A stretch of 64,000 nucleotides of DNA from Myroides odoratus (lineage in GTDB: Bacteria; Bacteroidota; Bacteroidia; Flavobacteriales; Flavobacteriaceae): the NCBI RefSeq assembly GCF_001549985.1, contig NZ_LROZ01000001.1, positions 1-64,000 on the forward strand, in the 5' to 3' direction. The notes under the pieces are model-generated. The model was not told where the DNA came from. It did not search any database and saw only the letters and a program-made list of their open reading frames with translations. This document shows positions 1-8,300 of the stretch, one piece after another (within the stretch, counting starts at the first letter, position 1; every line of letters begins with the position of its first letter). Made by a program: the position numbers and the translations under genes.

Positions 1-330
1 CCACTTCCAAACTTTATTCATCCTTTTTTTTAAAGTATTTTCGATTTAAATCGCAACTACCTACTATAACGCCTCTTACATCGAAAAGTTTTTTGAGCTT
101 TTTTCAAGGAGTACGGGAACAGTTCGCTTTTTTGCAGTTTTGTAAGTCGCCTTTTTGTACAATACAGCAAATAAAACAAGATTTTCCCCTAGATAGAAAA
201 CAGTTTTTTTAACTGTAAACTCGGTTTTGTGGTTTAAAACAGTAGTTTTTTCTGCAATACACCAGGTAAAAAAAGATGATCATTTAAAAAAATGGCCCAA
301 TACGGCAATAAATGACACCTTGCTCCTACC

Positions 331-504
331 TATATATAAGGAGAGCATCAAACAACTTTACAAAAAAGCAAAAAAACCCTTCTATATATAAGGAGAGAAT
401 CTAACAACTTTACAAAAAAACAAAAAAGCAAAAAAAACACTCCTAATATATAAGGAGAGAATCAAACAACTTCACAAAAAACAAAAAAGCGAAAAAACAT
501 CCCA
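331..504. repeat. three tandem imperfect ~55-60 bp repeats in a gene-free stretch
   Basis: Bases 1-557 contain no gene. Within them a unit reading roughly tatataaggagagaatc, then aaacaactttac and an A-rich spacer with aaaaaagcaaaaaa, occurs three times, starting near 331, 383 and 445. A fourth, partial echo (aaggagag) forms the left arm of the terminator at 505-537. Copies 1 and 3 can fold into small hairpins (ctcct pairing with aggag around tatata). The units look like decayed duplicates of a terminator-like hairpin; that origin is inference. Bases 1-330 are AT-rich and I see nothing else in them. Confidence 0.7.
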
Positions 505-537
505 CAAAAAAAGGAGAGCGATGCTCTCCTTTTTTTA
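505..537. terminator. bidirectional rho-independent terminator
   Basis: Perfect 9-bp stem AAGGAGAGC (511-519), loop GAT, GCTCTCCTT (523-531). A run of A lies on the left and a run of T on the right, so it can work on both strands. It lies 20 bases beyond the stop codon of the subtilase gene on the minus strand. Confidence 0.85.
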
Positions 538-557
538 TATGGAATACTATTAAAGTA

Positions 558-2576
558 TTATTTTTTTACAATACGCTCTGTCTTGTCAAAGCCATTGCCT
601 TTTATCTTCACAAAATAAGTACCTGAAGATAATCCTTTCATATCTACTTTCACTTCATTAGAAGAAAGCGTTGGTAAACTTTGTACCAAACGACCTGTCA
701 TATCAAATACTTGAATAGACATACCTTTCACATTAACCTCTTCTGGAATCGTTACATTCAACTGATCCACTACCGGATTTGGCCAAACAGCAAAAGATAA
801 ATCTGTCAAATCAAATTCCTCTGTAGATAAATTATTGAAATCACTACGGCTCATAATAATTGAATACTCTTGGCTTCCTCCTCTTAACACACCTTTATGT
901 GTCACTTTTGCAGTATAAATACCAGCTTCTGCTCCCTCAATTTCAATTTTTTCGATATTATCCACGTTATTATCTCCTTTTTGAGCTATTAGATTATTGA
1001 AATCTTTATTTAATCTCCAAGGTAAATACTCTACTCCGTCTTTGAATACACGTAAATCTAAATCATTCACTAAAGAAGGATTATTCTTTGCATAATTTTC
1101 ATCCGAGTTATCGCCATTCGTTAATGAACCTTCTGGATCAGTCCAAGCTATTGTAACGATTACATTAATTCCACTCTCACCTACTGAAAATTGTTTTTCA
1201 TATGTTGCTCCTTGTACTAATACATTCTCTTCTAAAACAACGCCACTCACTTTACTTCCTTCCAGAATTTGAACACCTCCTTTTGCATTGATTAATCCCC
1301 ATCCAAATTTATGATCAGGTCCTTTTGCACTTCCAGCTTCATCTGCAGTATGTGCCATTAATGCACGAATTGTAGCTGACTTGAATGCATTATTGTTTTT
1401 TTCCATAGCCCATTGTTGCCACAAGGCAATCACACCTGTCACTGAAGGAGCGGCCATGGATGTACCACTAGAATTTGAATATAAATTATTTCTAGGCACT
1501 CCTGTTACTGGTGTTGGCAATTGATAAGTACTTGAAAATACTCTTACTCCTTTAGATGAAATATCTGGTTTAATACGAAAATCATTCGTAGGCCCATAGT
1601 TACTAAATTCAGACATCACTACACTTGCTGGCCCAGTATAATTCGCTACTTCTTGAACTGCTGCAACAACAATCGTGTTTTTAGCAACTGCAGATCCTGT
1701 AAGTAAATCATTTCCATTTTTAGCAGGGTTTATAATTCGATAATTATCTCGATCATTTCCTGCAGCAACAACGGGTTGGTAATATTTATATTCAAACGTA
1801 AGATTATCAAAGTCTGCACTCGTAAAATCATATGTCCCAAAATCGCTCACTGCAAGCACTGCATTTCCGCCATCGTCGATTGCTGTGTATCCGTACGAGT
1901 GATTCGATACCAATAATGCATCTGTTCTTGCTGCTTGACGCATAAATTGTGTATCTCTATCCCAATCGTAACTAATTATTTTTGCAGCAGGCGCTATTCC
2001 TTTTGCTGCAGCATTTAGTCCTTTTGCAGCGATTGTTCCTGACACGTGTGTAGCATGTGAACGTCCACCTTCAAAACGCAAACGGTCATCTTGTGAAGCT
2101 GTACCAAGATTGAGCAAAGGCTTTCTCAATGTCATACGACTTCCCCCTGCATCACCTTGAAACTCCACATGGGTATCCAAAGCTGGTTGACCATCCCATA
2201 CCCCAACAAGCATTCCAGTTCCATCTAAGTTTAAACCTAAACTTCCACCTGGTGCGACATCGTTTACTCTTGTTGTTTTTCTACTTCCTGCATTACTTGT
2301 AGTATAGTATATATACGAACCGTTTTCATTAATTCGCTGTAAAGAAAACACTCTACCATCTTCCGTAATTCCTGCAATGGGTTTATTGTTTTCTTTAGCC
2401 ATTTGATAGGCGAATTCTCTTTCTTGAATTCTCGCTTTTTCAAAGGCCTTAGCTTCTTCTACATTTAACTTATCATAAGTAGAAATAATTTTTTTACGAA
2501 TTTGTTCCGTTTGTGCATTCATACTCACTCCCCACAAGGAAAACAAGCTGAATAACAACAAGGTATTTTTTTTCAT
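558..2576 (-). CDS. secreted S8 (subtilisin-like) serine peptidase with type IX secretion C-terminal domain
   Basis: A 672-residue precursor. A signal peptide (about residues 1-21, ending MNAQ) is followed by a short pro-region and an S8 peptidase domain. The catalytic triad is visible: Asp128 in VGVWDG, His174 in SHATHVSGT and Ser373 in SGTSMAAP; Asn274 in AAGND is the likely oxyanion residue. After a jelly-roll-like segment the last ~75 residues form a Por-secretion type A sorting domain (WPNPVVDQLNV near its start, GTYFVKIKG near its end). This predicts export across the inner membrane by Sec and across the outer membrane by the type IX system, with cleavage of the tail. It is a single-gene unit ending at the 505-537 terminator. 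Its substrate cannot be told from sequence. Confidence 0.93.
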   Translation of the reverse strand: MKKNTLLLFSLFSLWGVSMNAQTEQIRKKIISTYDKLNVEEAKAFEKARIQEREFAYQMAKENNKPIAGITEDGRVFSLQRINENGSYIYYTTSNAGSRKTTRVNDVAPGGSLGLNLDGTGMLVGVWDGQPALDTHVEFQGDAGGSRMTLRKPLLNLGTASQDDRLRFEGGRSHATHVSGTIAAKGLNAAAKGIAPAAKIISYDWDRDTQFMRQAARTDALLVSNHSYGYTAIDDGGNAVLAVSDFGTYDFTSADFDNLTFEYKYYQPVVAAGNDRDNYRIINPAKNGNDLLTGSAVAKNTIVVAAVQEVANYTGPASVVMSEFSNYGPTNDFRIKPDISSKGVRVFSSTYQLPTPVTGVPRNNLYSNSSGTSMAAPSVTGVIALWQQWAMEKNNNAFKSATIRALMAHTADEAGSAKGPDHKFGWGLINAKGGVQILEGSKVSGVVLEENVLVQGATYEKQFSVGESGINVIVTIAWTDPEGSLTNGDNSDENYAKNNPSLVNDLDLRVFKDGVEYLPWRLNKDFNNLIAQKGDNNVDNIEKIEIEGAEAGIYTAKVTHKGVLRGGSQEYSIIMSRSDFNNLSTEEFDLTDLSFAVWPNPVVDQLNVTIPEEVNVKGMSIQVFDMTGRLVQSLPTLSSNEVKVDMKGLSSGTYFVKIKGNGFDKTERIVKK

Positions 2577-2765
2577 AAACTCTGTATTTGGGTTGTTTCT
2601 AATTTTAGGTTGTGAAAGTTAAGCATAAAACCAACAATAATGCTAATTTTAACTAAAAATCTACTTTATTGCAAATGTGATTAAAAAAAGATACACAAAG
2701 CTCAAGTTCAACTAACTAAAAAAAGGTTTTACACAAAGAAATCATCGAATATACACGATTTAAAT

Positions 2766-2802
2766 AAAAAAAGGTTCGATTGCGAACAATCGAACCTTTT
2801 TA
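2766..2802 (-). terminator. terminator overlapping the stop codon of the DUF2752 gene
   Basis: Perfect 12-bp stem AAGGTTCGATTG (2771-2782), loop CGAA, CAATCGAACCTT (2787-2798), flanked by A and T runs. The stop codon of the next gene (2800-2802) lies in the right-hand T run, so the hairpin starts immediately after translation ends. Confidence 0.9.
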
Positions 2803-3171
2803 TACATTTCTTATAACAAAAAAGAAGAGTATTATTCCTACAAAGAGAAATGCAAACGTATTGCTAAATCCAAATCGTTGCATAAATCTTTTATTCTTCA
2901 TTATATAGCTTTCCACCAAGAGTACATACATATAGATGATGACTCCTAGATAGAGATATATCAGTTGATTATAATAGAATGCATCTTTAAACTTTCCTTT
3001 AATAATAGCGTCAACTGCTCTTTGTCCACCACACCCTGGGCAATCCCATCCCGTATAGTCTTTTATTGAGCACGTTACAACGGCAGGAAAATAACTCAGT
3101 CCTTTACTTACAGCTACTATCACTGCTAGAGGAAGTATAGCGTAAAAAAGAATCCGATAAAAAATCTGCAT
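2800..3171 (-). CDS. DUF2752 membrane protein
   Basis: 123 residues with three predicted membrane helices (about 5-25, 55-85 and 103-121). The motif CPGCGGQRA near residue 45, followed by a short amphipathic stretch, is the signature of the DUF2752 family, small membrane proteins of unknown function. It lies 10 bases downstream of the CD225-like gene on the same strand, so the two probably form one transcript ending at 2766-2802. The cysteine pair could bind metal or form a disulphide; nothing in the sequence decides this. Confidence 0.85.
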   Translation of the reverse strand: MQIFYRILFYAILPLAVIVAVSKGLSYFPAVVTCSIKDYTGWDCPGCGGQRAVDAIIKGKFKDAFYYNQLIYLYLGVIIYMYVLLVESYIMKNKRFMQRFGFSNTFAFLFVGIILFFFVIRNV

Positions 3172-3181
3172 GCTATTAGTC

Positions 3182-3559
3182 TTACATTCCAGCTGCTTGT
3201 CCTTGTCTCATTGCTTCTTGAATAGACTCAATATAAGCATCCCATCCACCTAACTGTTGGATATTGTACCAACTGTAAGCAATGTGAACAACAAAAATAG
3301 CTAATACAATAAAGCTAATAATTTTAGCATTTTTTGCAGCTTTTACTGCACCATCATAATCTCCTTGTTCATATTTTTTACCTGACTGTGCAGACATTAC
3401 AATTGCAACAATACCTAGTAAAAGTCCAATACACGAACAAAAACCTAAAATTGTTGATACGATAGACAAAGCTAAATAATTATTAGGCTTCGCTGGCATT
3501 TGATTCTGCTGACTGCTTACAGCATGATCAAACTGTTGGTTAAACTGATTGTGATCCAT
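3182..3559 (-). CDS. CD225/dispanin-like small membrane protein
   Basis: 125 residues. A polar, Gln/Asn-rich N-terminus (residues 1-28) precedes two membrane segments: about 29-57, containing the cysteine-bearing GFCSCIGLLLGI, and about 78-98. The loop between them, with YEQGDYDGAVKAAKNAK, matches the conserved GDYxGAxxASxxAK loop of the CD225 (dispanin) superfamily, which includes eukaryotic interferon-induced transmembrane proteins. Function of the bacterial members is unknown. It is the first gene of a two-gene unit with the DUF2752 gene; that pairing recurs in Bacteroidota to my recollection. Confidence 0.8.
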   Translation of the reverse strand: MDHNQFNQQFDHAVSSQQNQMPAKPNNYLALSIVSTILGFCSCIGLLLGIVAIVMSAQSGKKYEQGDYDGAVKAAKNAKIISFIVLAIFVVHIAYSWYNIQQLGGWDAYIESIQEAMRQGQAAGM

Positions 3560-3599
3560 TTCTTAAAATTTTAACGCAATATACTACTTTTTGGTCTTT

Positions 3600-4193
3600 C
3601 TAAACAAAACGTTTGATATACTGCTCTAATTTTTCTTGATAAGTTGTTTGAGCATGATCAACGACAGCATCTACACCCTCGATTGTTAAGATAGGTTTTA
3701 ACTTTGCATCTGTTCGCAACCAATCCAAATACTCTGTACAGAATTCAGCAGGATTAAATTCTCCTTCCTCTTCTAAAACTTCTTTATCTTGAAAATAAAA
3801 TTCATCTTCAAATACGACAGCTTCCACATCATAAGCAGCTATCTGCAATAATTCTTGAATATTTTTAGCAACGACAAAAACACCTCCTTCATCGCCGAAT
3901 GCAACAATAGGAGCTTGAGTTAAATCATCTACTTCTGTGTTATTAATCCAAAAAGCATAAATACTTCCTGAGCTATTTGCTTCAGCAAAAGGAATAAATG
4001 CTTTTAGAAACTCTTCCTCTGTTGAAAAACTTTCAATCAGTGGGGTTTCTTCTGTCATTAAATAAATAGCATTTGAATAATAAGAGGGAATGTTTTCGGA
4101 TACTTGAAACTCTAATAAGCTCTTTAATTCCTTAGGAATTTTGTATCCTTTAAATAATGCAGTAAATTCTTGTTTTACCATTGTACTGTTCAT
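3600..4193 (-). CDS. SMI1/KNR4 (SUKH)-like cytoplasmic protein
   Basis: About 197 residues from the first ATG at 4193 (MNSTMVKQEF); the open frame extends upstream only to a TTG at 4223. There is no signal peptide or membrane helix. The pattern IPKELKSLLEF, then SGSIYAFWINN, then PIVAFGDEGGVFVVAKN resembles the SUKH fold (SMI1/KNR4), in which a conserved Gly-Asp-Gly-type turn follows a beta strand. SUKH proteins are often immunity proteins to polymorphic toxins, but no toxin gene lies nearby, so that role is not claimed. The protein is acidic. Family assignment is by resemblance only. Confidence 0.5.
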   Translation of the reverse strand: MNSTMVKQEFTALFKGYKIPKELKSLLEFQVSENIPSYYSNAIYLMTEETPLIESFSTEEEFLKAFIPFAEANSSGSIYAFWINNTEVDDLTQAPIVAFGDEGGVFVVAKNIQELLQIAAYDVEAVVFEDEFYFQDKEVLEEEGEFNPAEFCTEYLDWLRTDAKLKPILTIEGVDAVVDHAQTTYQEKLEQYIKRFV

Positions 4194-4368
4194 TTTCGCC
4201 CTGGATATAGGCTCTATTTTCAACTTAAATTAAATTAAACTATACAAAACCTCTTCCGTAGTTGAGGATCTTGTTTGATTGAATAAAGATAAAATTTTTT
4301 CTTTTACAAAAAACAATTCTGTAAACATTCTTATTTTTTTCTTTATTCATACTATAAAATTATGATTT

Positions 4369-4510
4369 TCAATTAAAAAAACCCCATACTTCTTCACTTT
4401 TAACAAATCTAATGGGGTCATTTCGTGAATATTCATTTAAAACCTTCAAGTAACTTTCTTCTTCTAATGCCCGAATTCCCTTACTTTTGGGGGTAAAATC
4501 TATACTATGT
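4369..4510 (-). other. 46-codon open frame without a start codon; possible gene remnant
   Basis: On the minus strand the frame ending at a TGA at 4369-4371 stays open for 46 codons and reads like ordinary protein (LNEYSRNDPIRFVK, then SEEVWGFF), but it has no ATG and its upstream end is a stop next to the Nudix start codon. A hairpin ACCCCAT/ATGGGGT (4381-4418) overlaps it. It may be the tail of a lost gene. At this base composition a chance open frame of this length is also plausible. Confidence 0.15.
4482..4489 (+). promoter_or_regulatory. -7 promoter element of the Nudix gene
   Basis: TACTTTTG matches the Bacteroidota -7 consensus TAnnTTTG and lies 18 bases before the ATG at 4507. No clear -33 TTG was found at the usual distance. 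Confidence 0.55.
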
Positions 4511-4926
4511 CAACTGTCCAAACAATTTATCTTGCTTCAGCGATGATAATTAATACCGATGGAGCACTCTTAACGGTTCGAAAAAAAGGATCCCGTTATT
4601 ATATGATGGCTGGAGGTAAAATTGAAGCTGGAGAAGAACCAATAGAAGCCTTGCTCCGTGAATTACAAGAGGAACTCAACCTAACCGTCGATGCAAGCGC
4701 CATCCATTATCTTGGTACACATCAAACCCAAGCAGTGAATGAAGCAAATACCCTGGTTCATGCGACCATCTTTCAATTAACCCTCACTCCCACACATTTT
4801 ACTCCTCATGCAGAATTAGAAGAGATTAAATGGCTGACCTATGAAAACTATCAACAAGTTCCCTTGGCTCATCTTTTAGAAGAATTCAGTATTCCCCTAT
4901 GGTTAAAAAACAAAAAATCCCAGTAA
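4507..4926 (+). CDS. Nudix hydrolase
   Basis: 139 residues. The Nudix box runs from about residue 37 to 58: Gly-Gly-Lys-Ile-Glu-Ala-Gly-Glu, then RELQEEL with the metal-binding RExxEE core intact; the usual Gly after EE is Asn here. The N-terminal strand region (LASAMIINTDGALLTVRKKG) fits the fold. Family members hydrolyse nucleoside diphosphates linked to another group, often as housecleaning enzymes; the substrate is not predictable. It is a single-gene unit with its own -7 element and a terminator overlapping the stop codon. Confidence 0.9.
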   Translation: MSTVQTIYLASAMIINTDGALLTVRKKGSRYYMMAGGKIEAGEEPIEALLRELQEELNLTVDASAIHYLGTHQTQAVNEANTLVHATIFQLTLTPTHFTPHAELEEIKWLTYENYQQVPLAHLLEEFSIPLWLKNKKSQ

Positions 4927-4942
4927 CCACTGAGATTTTTTA
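4912..4942. terminator. terminator between convergent Nudix and phnA genes
   Basis: Stem AAAAATC-CAGT with a one-base mismatch, loop AACC, ACTG-GATTTTT, with flanking A and T runs. It overlaps the end of the Nudix gene and sits six bases from the end of the convergent PhnA gene, so it probably serves both. Confidence 0.75.
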
Positions 4943-4947
4943 TTTTT

Positions 4948-5529
4948 CTATCCTTGTTTCTTTACATATTTAGTAAGAATAACAATCATCTGTCCATCCA
5001 CTTTACCTTCTATATACTCTACGTTATTTGGATCCAATCGAATATTGCGAACAGCAGTACCAATTTTAGCGTTCAATGAAGATCCTTTTACATCTAGATC
5101 TTTAATTAAGGTAACGGTATCTCCAGCTGTCAAAATATTGCCATTGCTATCTTTGTGTAATTCAACAGAACCATCTCCTGTATGGTCTCCAGTTGCTTTA
5201 GCAAACTCCATCAATTCATCATCCAAATACATCATTTCTAAATTATCCGCAGCCCAGCTTTCTTGTCTAAAACGGTTCAACATACGCCAAGCGACTACCT
5301 GAACAGCAGGTACCTCACTCCACATTGACGTCGTTAGACATTGCCAATGGTTGCTATCTAACTCTTGTCTTTTCTCAATTTGATCTAAACAAGTCTCACA
5401 AATATAAATTTCTTTATCTGCTTCATTAGCAGCCACAGGCGGAACCTCATAAACCTTTAATGGTCCTGTAGATTCACATAGTTCACATTTATTTCCACTT
5501 CTGTCTTTTAACTCCGCTTCTGTTTTCAT
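4948..5529 (-). CDS. phnA: PhnA domain protein
   Basis: 193 residues. The N-terminus holds a zinc-ribbon-like CxxC pair (CELCE near residue 15, CETC near 45). The C-terminal ~70 residues form the PhnA domain (DSNGNILTAGDTVTLIKDL, then KIGTAVRNIRL and the strand ending MIVILTKYVKK). Despite the historical name, alkylphosphonate uptake, the domain is widespread and not proven to act in phosphonate breakdown; no other phn gene is nearby. Bacteroidota versions are long, with the extra N-terminal region seen here. It is transcribed alone. Confidence 0.85.
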   Translation of the reverse strand: MKTEAELKDRSGNKCELCESTGPLKVYEVPPVAANEADKEIYICETCLDQIEKRQELDSNHWQCLTTSMWSEVPAVQVVAWRMLNRFRQESWAADNLEMMYLDDELMEFAKATGDHTGDGSVELHKDSNGNILTAGDTVTLIKDLDVKGSSLNAKIGTAVRNIRLDPNNVEYIEGKVDGQMIVILTKYVKKQG

Positions 5530-5650
5530 AATACGTATAGAATATAATTTAAAAGTGCAAATATAACTTTAAATATCTATTTATAAAAACCAATAAAACC
5601 CCTTTATATTAAAAATAAATACACTGGAATACCTCTAATTTGATAATCGC

Positions 5651-5830
5651 GAGGTTTGCTCTTTGTGCTTTGCTCTTTGTGAGGTCGTAAGATTTATCGA
5701 TTAAAGAAGAAACGTTGTTTTAATTAGAAAATTTACTTCTCTCCCTTTTCTCCTTTCCCCTATCCAATTGCTTTGTGAGGTTTGTGCTTTGCTCTTTGTG
5801 AGGTCGTAAGATTTGTCGATTAAAGAAGAA
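5651..5830. repeat. direct repeat pair of ctctttgtgaggtcgtaag type
   Basis: Two copies (5651-5711 and 5777-5830, about 126 bases apart) share gtgctttgctctttgtgagg, then tcgtaagattt, one variable base and tcgattaaagaagaa. Each is followed by a similar AT-rich stretch with aatttac. Read on the other strand the words become cctcacaaagagcaaagcac, which recur at 25875-26190. They sit in the 602-base divergent spacer between phnA and fhs. Confidence 0.8.
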
Positions 5831-5880
5831 TTCTCTTTAGCTAGATAATTTACCTCACCACCTCCCCCACTCACCCACTC

Positions 5881-6051
5881 ACCACCTCATCATCTCACCA
5901 CCTCATCATCTCACCACCTCATCATCTCACCACCTCATCATCTCACCACCTCATCATCTCACCACCTCATCATCTCACCACCTCACCACCTCACCACCTC
6001 ACCACCTCACCCACTCATCACCTCACCCACTCATCACCTCACCACCTCATC
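5881..6051. repeat. 8/16-bp minisatellite accacctcatcatctc
   Basis: Six exact head-to-tail copies of the 16-mer accacctcatcatctc (5881-5976), then four copies of the 8-mer accacctc (5977-6008), then two copies of acccactcatcacctc (6009-6040) and a partial unit. All steps are multiples of 8 bases. There are no unique spacers, so this is not CRISPR. The 8-mer is the exact reverse complement of gaggtggt, which is arrayed at 25400-25560. Confidence 0.93.
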
Positions 6052-6131
6052 AAAACAAACCACACCAACTCTATTTCAATATTCTATCAAAAGACTTAAC
6101 TTTACTCCATAACAACACATTTCTATATACG

Positions 6132-7799
6132 ATGAAAACAGATATTGAGATTGCAAGAGAGAGTGAATTAAAGAACATTTACGAAATTGCTAAAAATATC
6201 CAATTACCAGAGGAGTATGTGATTCCTTATGGTAAAAATATGGCAAAAGTTCAACTAGAAGCCCAACAACAAGAGCAACAAAAAAAATCAAATTTAATCT
6301 TGGTTACTTCCATTACCCCAACAAAAGCGGGAATTGGAAAAACTACGGTATCTATTGGTCTAGCCCTTGGATTAAATAAAATTGGAAAAAATGCTATTGT
6401 TGCGTTGAGAGAGCCTTCTTTGGGTCCGTGTTTCGGAATGAAAGGAGGGGCTGCTGGAGGTGGTTATGCTCAAGTATTGCCGATGGAAAATATCAACTTA
6501 CACTTTACAGGGGACTTCCATGCGATTACTTCTGCACACAATACCTTAAGTGCCTTATTGGATAACTACATCTATCAAAATAGGGCGGAAGCCAATGGCA
6601 TCAAGGAAATTTTATGGAAAAGAGTATTGGATGTCAATGACCGCAGCTTGCGCCATATCACAACAGGATTAAGAGGAAATGCCAATGGTATACCCCAAGA
6701 AAGCGGTTTTGATATTACGCCTGCATCGGAAATTATGGCCATTATGTGTTTAGCAACTGACATGGATGATCTACGCAGACGCATTGAGAATATCCTTTTA
6801 GGGTATCGTCACGATGGCAGTATGTTCACGGTAAAAGATCTAGGTGTAGCAGGAGCTATTACTGTTTTGCTAAAGGATGCCTTAAATCCGAACTTAGTTC
6901 AAACAACTGAAAATACCGCTGCTTTTATTCACGGGGGGCCTTTTGCTAATATTGCCCATGGTTGCAACTCTGTACTTGCGACTAAGATGGCGATGAGTTA
7001 TGGAGATTATGTGATTACAGAAGCTGGATTTGGCGCTGACCTAGGTGCGGAGAAGTTTTTTGATATTAAATGTAGAAAATCTGGCTTAGAACCGAAGTTA
7101 ACTGTAGTAGTTGCTACGGCTCAGGGATTAAAGATGCACGGTGGTGTTGCCTTAGAAAACATCAAGGATAAACATATTGACGGAATTAAAAAGGGCTTGA
7201 AAAACTTGCAAAAACACGTCGAAAACTTGCGTTCATTTGGACAAAGTATTGTGGTCGCGTTTAATAAATATGCAACAGATAGTTCAGAAGAAATCCAATT
7301 GGTTGAGGACTATTGTCGTACAAATGGATTAGGTTTTGCAATAAACAATGCTTTTGTTGAGGGAGGTACAGGGGCTATAGCATTAGCAAATGAAGTAATC
7401 CAGATGATTGAAACCAATCCTAGTCAGCCTTTACAATTCCCTTATTCAGATGATTTGACGATTGCTGATAAGATTAAAGCTGTTGCAACTAAAATTTATG
7501 GAGCCTCTACTGTTACTTTTAGTCCAATTGCCTATAAAAAATTAAATCAGATCAAAGGAACAAAACTAGATTTATTTCCTGTTTGTATTGCCAAAACACA
7601 ATATTCCTTCTCTGCAGATGCTAGTGCATACGGAGTAACCCATGATTTTACTATTGTTATTAATGACCTTGTGATTAACAATGGTGCTGAATTCATCGTG
7701 GCTATTGCTGGTGATATTATGCGTATGCCTGGACTTCCTAAAGTACCACAAGCAACAAAAATTGACTTAATAGATGGATTAGTTGAAGGTTTAAGCTAA
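6132..7799 (+). CDS. fhs: formate--tetrahydrofolate ligase
   Basis: 555 residues, the usual length. The enzyme joins formate to tetrahydrofolate using ATP and supplies 10-formyl-THF to one-carbon metabolism in the cytoplasm. The ATP-binding loop [11 protein letters not shown] spans residues 62-72. Downstream are the conserved segments [29 protein letters not shown] and [13 protein letters not shown], and the C-terminal [11 protein letters not shown], all typical of Fhs. It stands alone on the plus strand, between the long repeat-bearing spacer upstream and a strong terminator downstream. No clean TAnnTTTG was found directly before it (TAACTTTA near 6098 is one mismatch away). Confidence 0.97.
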   Translation: MKTDIEIARESELKNIYEIAKNIQLPEEYVIPYGKNMAKVQLEAQQQEQQKKSNLILVTSITPTKAGIGKTTVSIGLALGLNKIGKNAIVALREPSLGPCFGMKGGAAGGGYAQVLPMENINLHFTGDFHAITSAHNTLSALLDNYIYQNRAEANGIKEILWKRVLDVNDRSLRHITTGLRGNANGIPQESGFDITPASEIMAIMCLATDMDDLRRRIENILLGYRHDGSMFTVKDLGVAGAITVLLKDALNPNLVQTTENTAAFIHGGPFANIAHGCNSVLATKMAMSYGDYVITEAGFGADLGAEKFFDIKCRKSGLEPKLTVVVATAQGLKMHGGVALENIKDKHIDGIKKGLKNLQKHVENLRSFGQSIVVAFNKYATDSSEEIQLVEDYCRTNGLGFAINNAFVEGGTGAIALANEVIQMIETNPSQPLQFPYSDDLTIADKIKAVATKIYGASTVTFSPIAYKKLNQIKGTKLDLFPVCIAKTQYSFSADASAYGVTHDFTIVINDLVINNGAEFIVAIAGDIMRMPGLPKVPQATKIDLIDGLVEGLS

Positions 7800-7822
7800 T
7801 ACTCATCCTTTATATCCTAGTT

Positions 7823-7857
7823 AAAAAAGCGAAAAATTGAATTTTTCGCTTTTTTTA
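7823..7857 (+). terminator. terminator of fhs
   Basis: Perfect 15-bp stem AAAAAAGCGAAAAAT (7823-7837), loop TGA, ATTTTTCGCTTTTTT (7841-7855). Confidence 0.9.
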
Positions 7858-7950
7858 TTCTCTAAACTAGGAATTAAACAAATAACCCATACTCTTATTT
7901 ATAATTTAATTTCTAACAAATTGTCATTAACAATTAAAAACTATATTCAT

Positions 7951-7958
7951 TATATTTG
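7951..7958 (+). promoter_or_regulatory. -7 promoter element of the 8010 gene
   Basis: TATATTTG fits TAnnTTTG; it lies 52 bases upstream of the ATG at 8010, giving a leader of about 47 bases. A TTG at 7921-7923 is 27 bases upstream, longer than the usual gap. Confidence 0.5.
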
Positions 7959-8009
7959 AGAAAATTTAGAAAAAATAGCGTATAAAAATACGTATATCAC
8001 CTATTTTTA

Positions 8010-8300
8010 ATGAAAGATATAATTCACCACTTATTTCTCCCTATTTCTAATGCTATCATAACCGTTTTGATGATTATATCAGTCATCTATTGGTTATTTT
8101 CAGCCCTTATGGGGGAATTAGATGGAATCGGTCTAGATACCCAACCGGATGTAGACGTCAATGTTGATATAGATACTGATTTTGACTTACAGCAAAACCA
8201 CATAGATATCCTACAGTATAAAAATGCTGATTTTGACGAACCTACCTTATCCTCTAAGTGCCAGTATGGACAATGCGTATCGTACAGAACCGGCTTTTAA
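8010..8300 (+). CDS. short membrane protein resembling the N-terminus of a YqiJ/OB-fold membrane family, apparently truncated
   Basis: 96 residues. One membrane helix (about 13-36, ITVLMIISVIYWLFSAL) is followed by an Asp-rich linker (DVDVNVDIDTDFD) and an unremarkable tail. This order, helix, then GELDGIGLD, then alternating Asp residues, is how Bacteroidota proteins with a C-terminal OB-fold of the YqiJ type begin. The further helices and OB-fold of that family are missing, so I infer truncation or a remnant; a real small protein is also possible. Its 3' end overlaps the next open frame by 35 bases in another frame. Confidence 0.5.
   Translation: MKDIIHHLFLPISNAIITVLMIISVIYWLFSALMGELDGIGLDTQPDVDVNVDIDTDFDLQQNHIDILQYKNADFDEPTLSSKCQYGQCVSYRTGF

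Noticed and set aside
2771-2798. tRNA-like ggttcgat sequence
   Set aside because: It is the stem of a perfect terminator hairpin; no cloverleaf could be drawn around it.
5881-6051. CRISPR-like regular array
   Set aside because: Units are 8 or 16 bases with no unique spacers, and there are no cas genes in the window.
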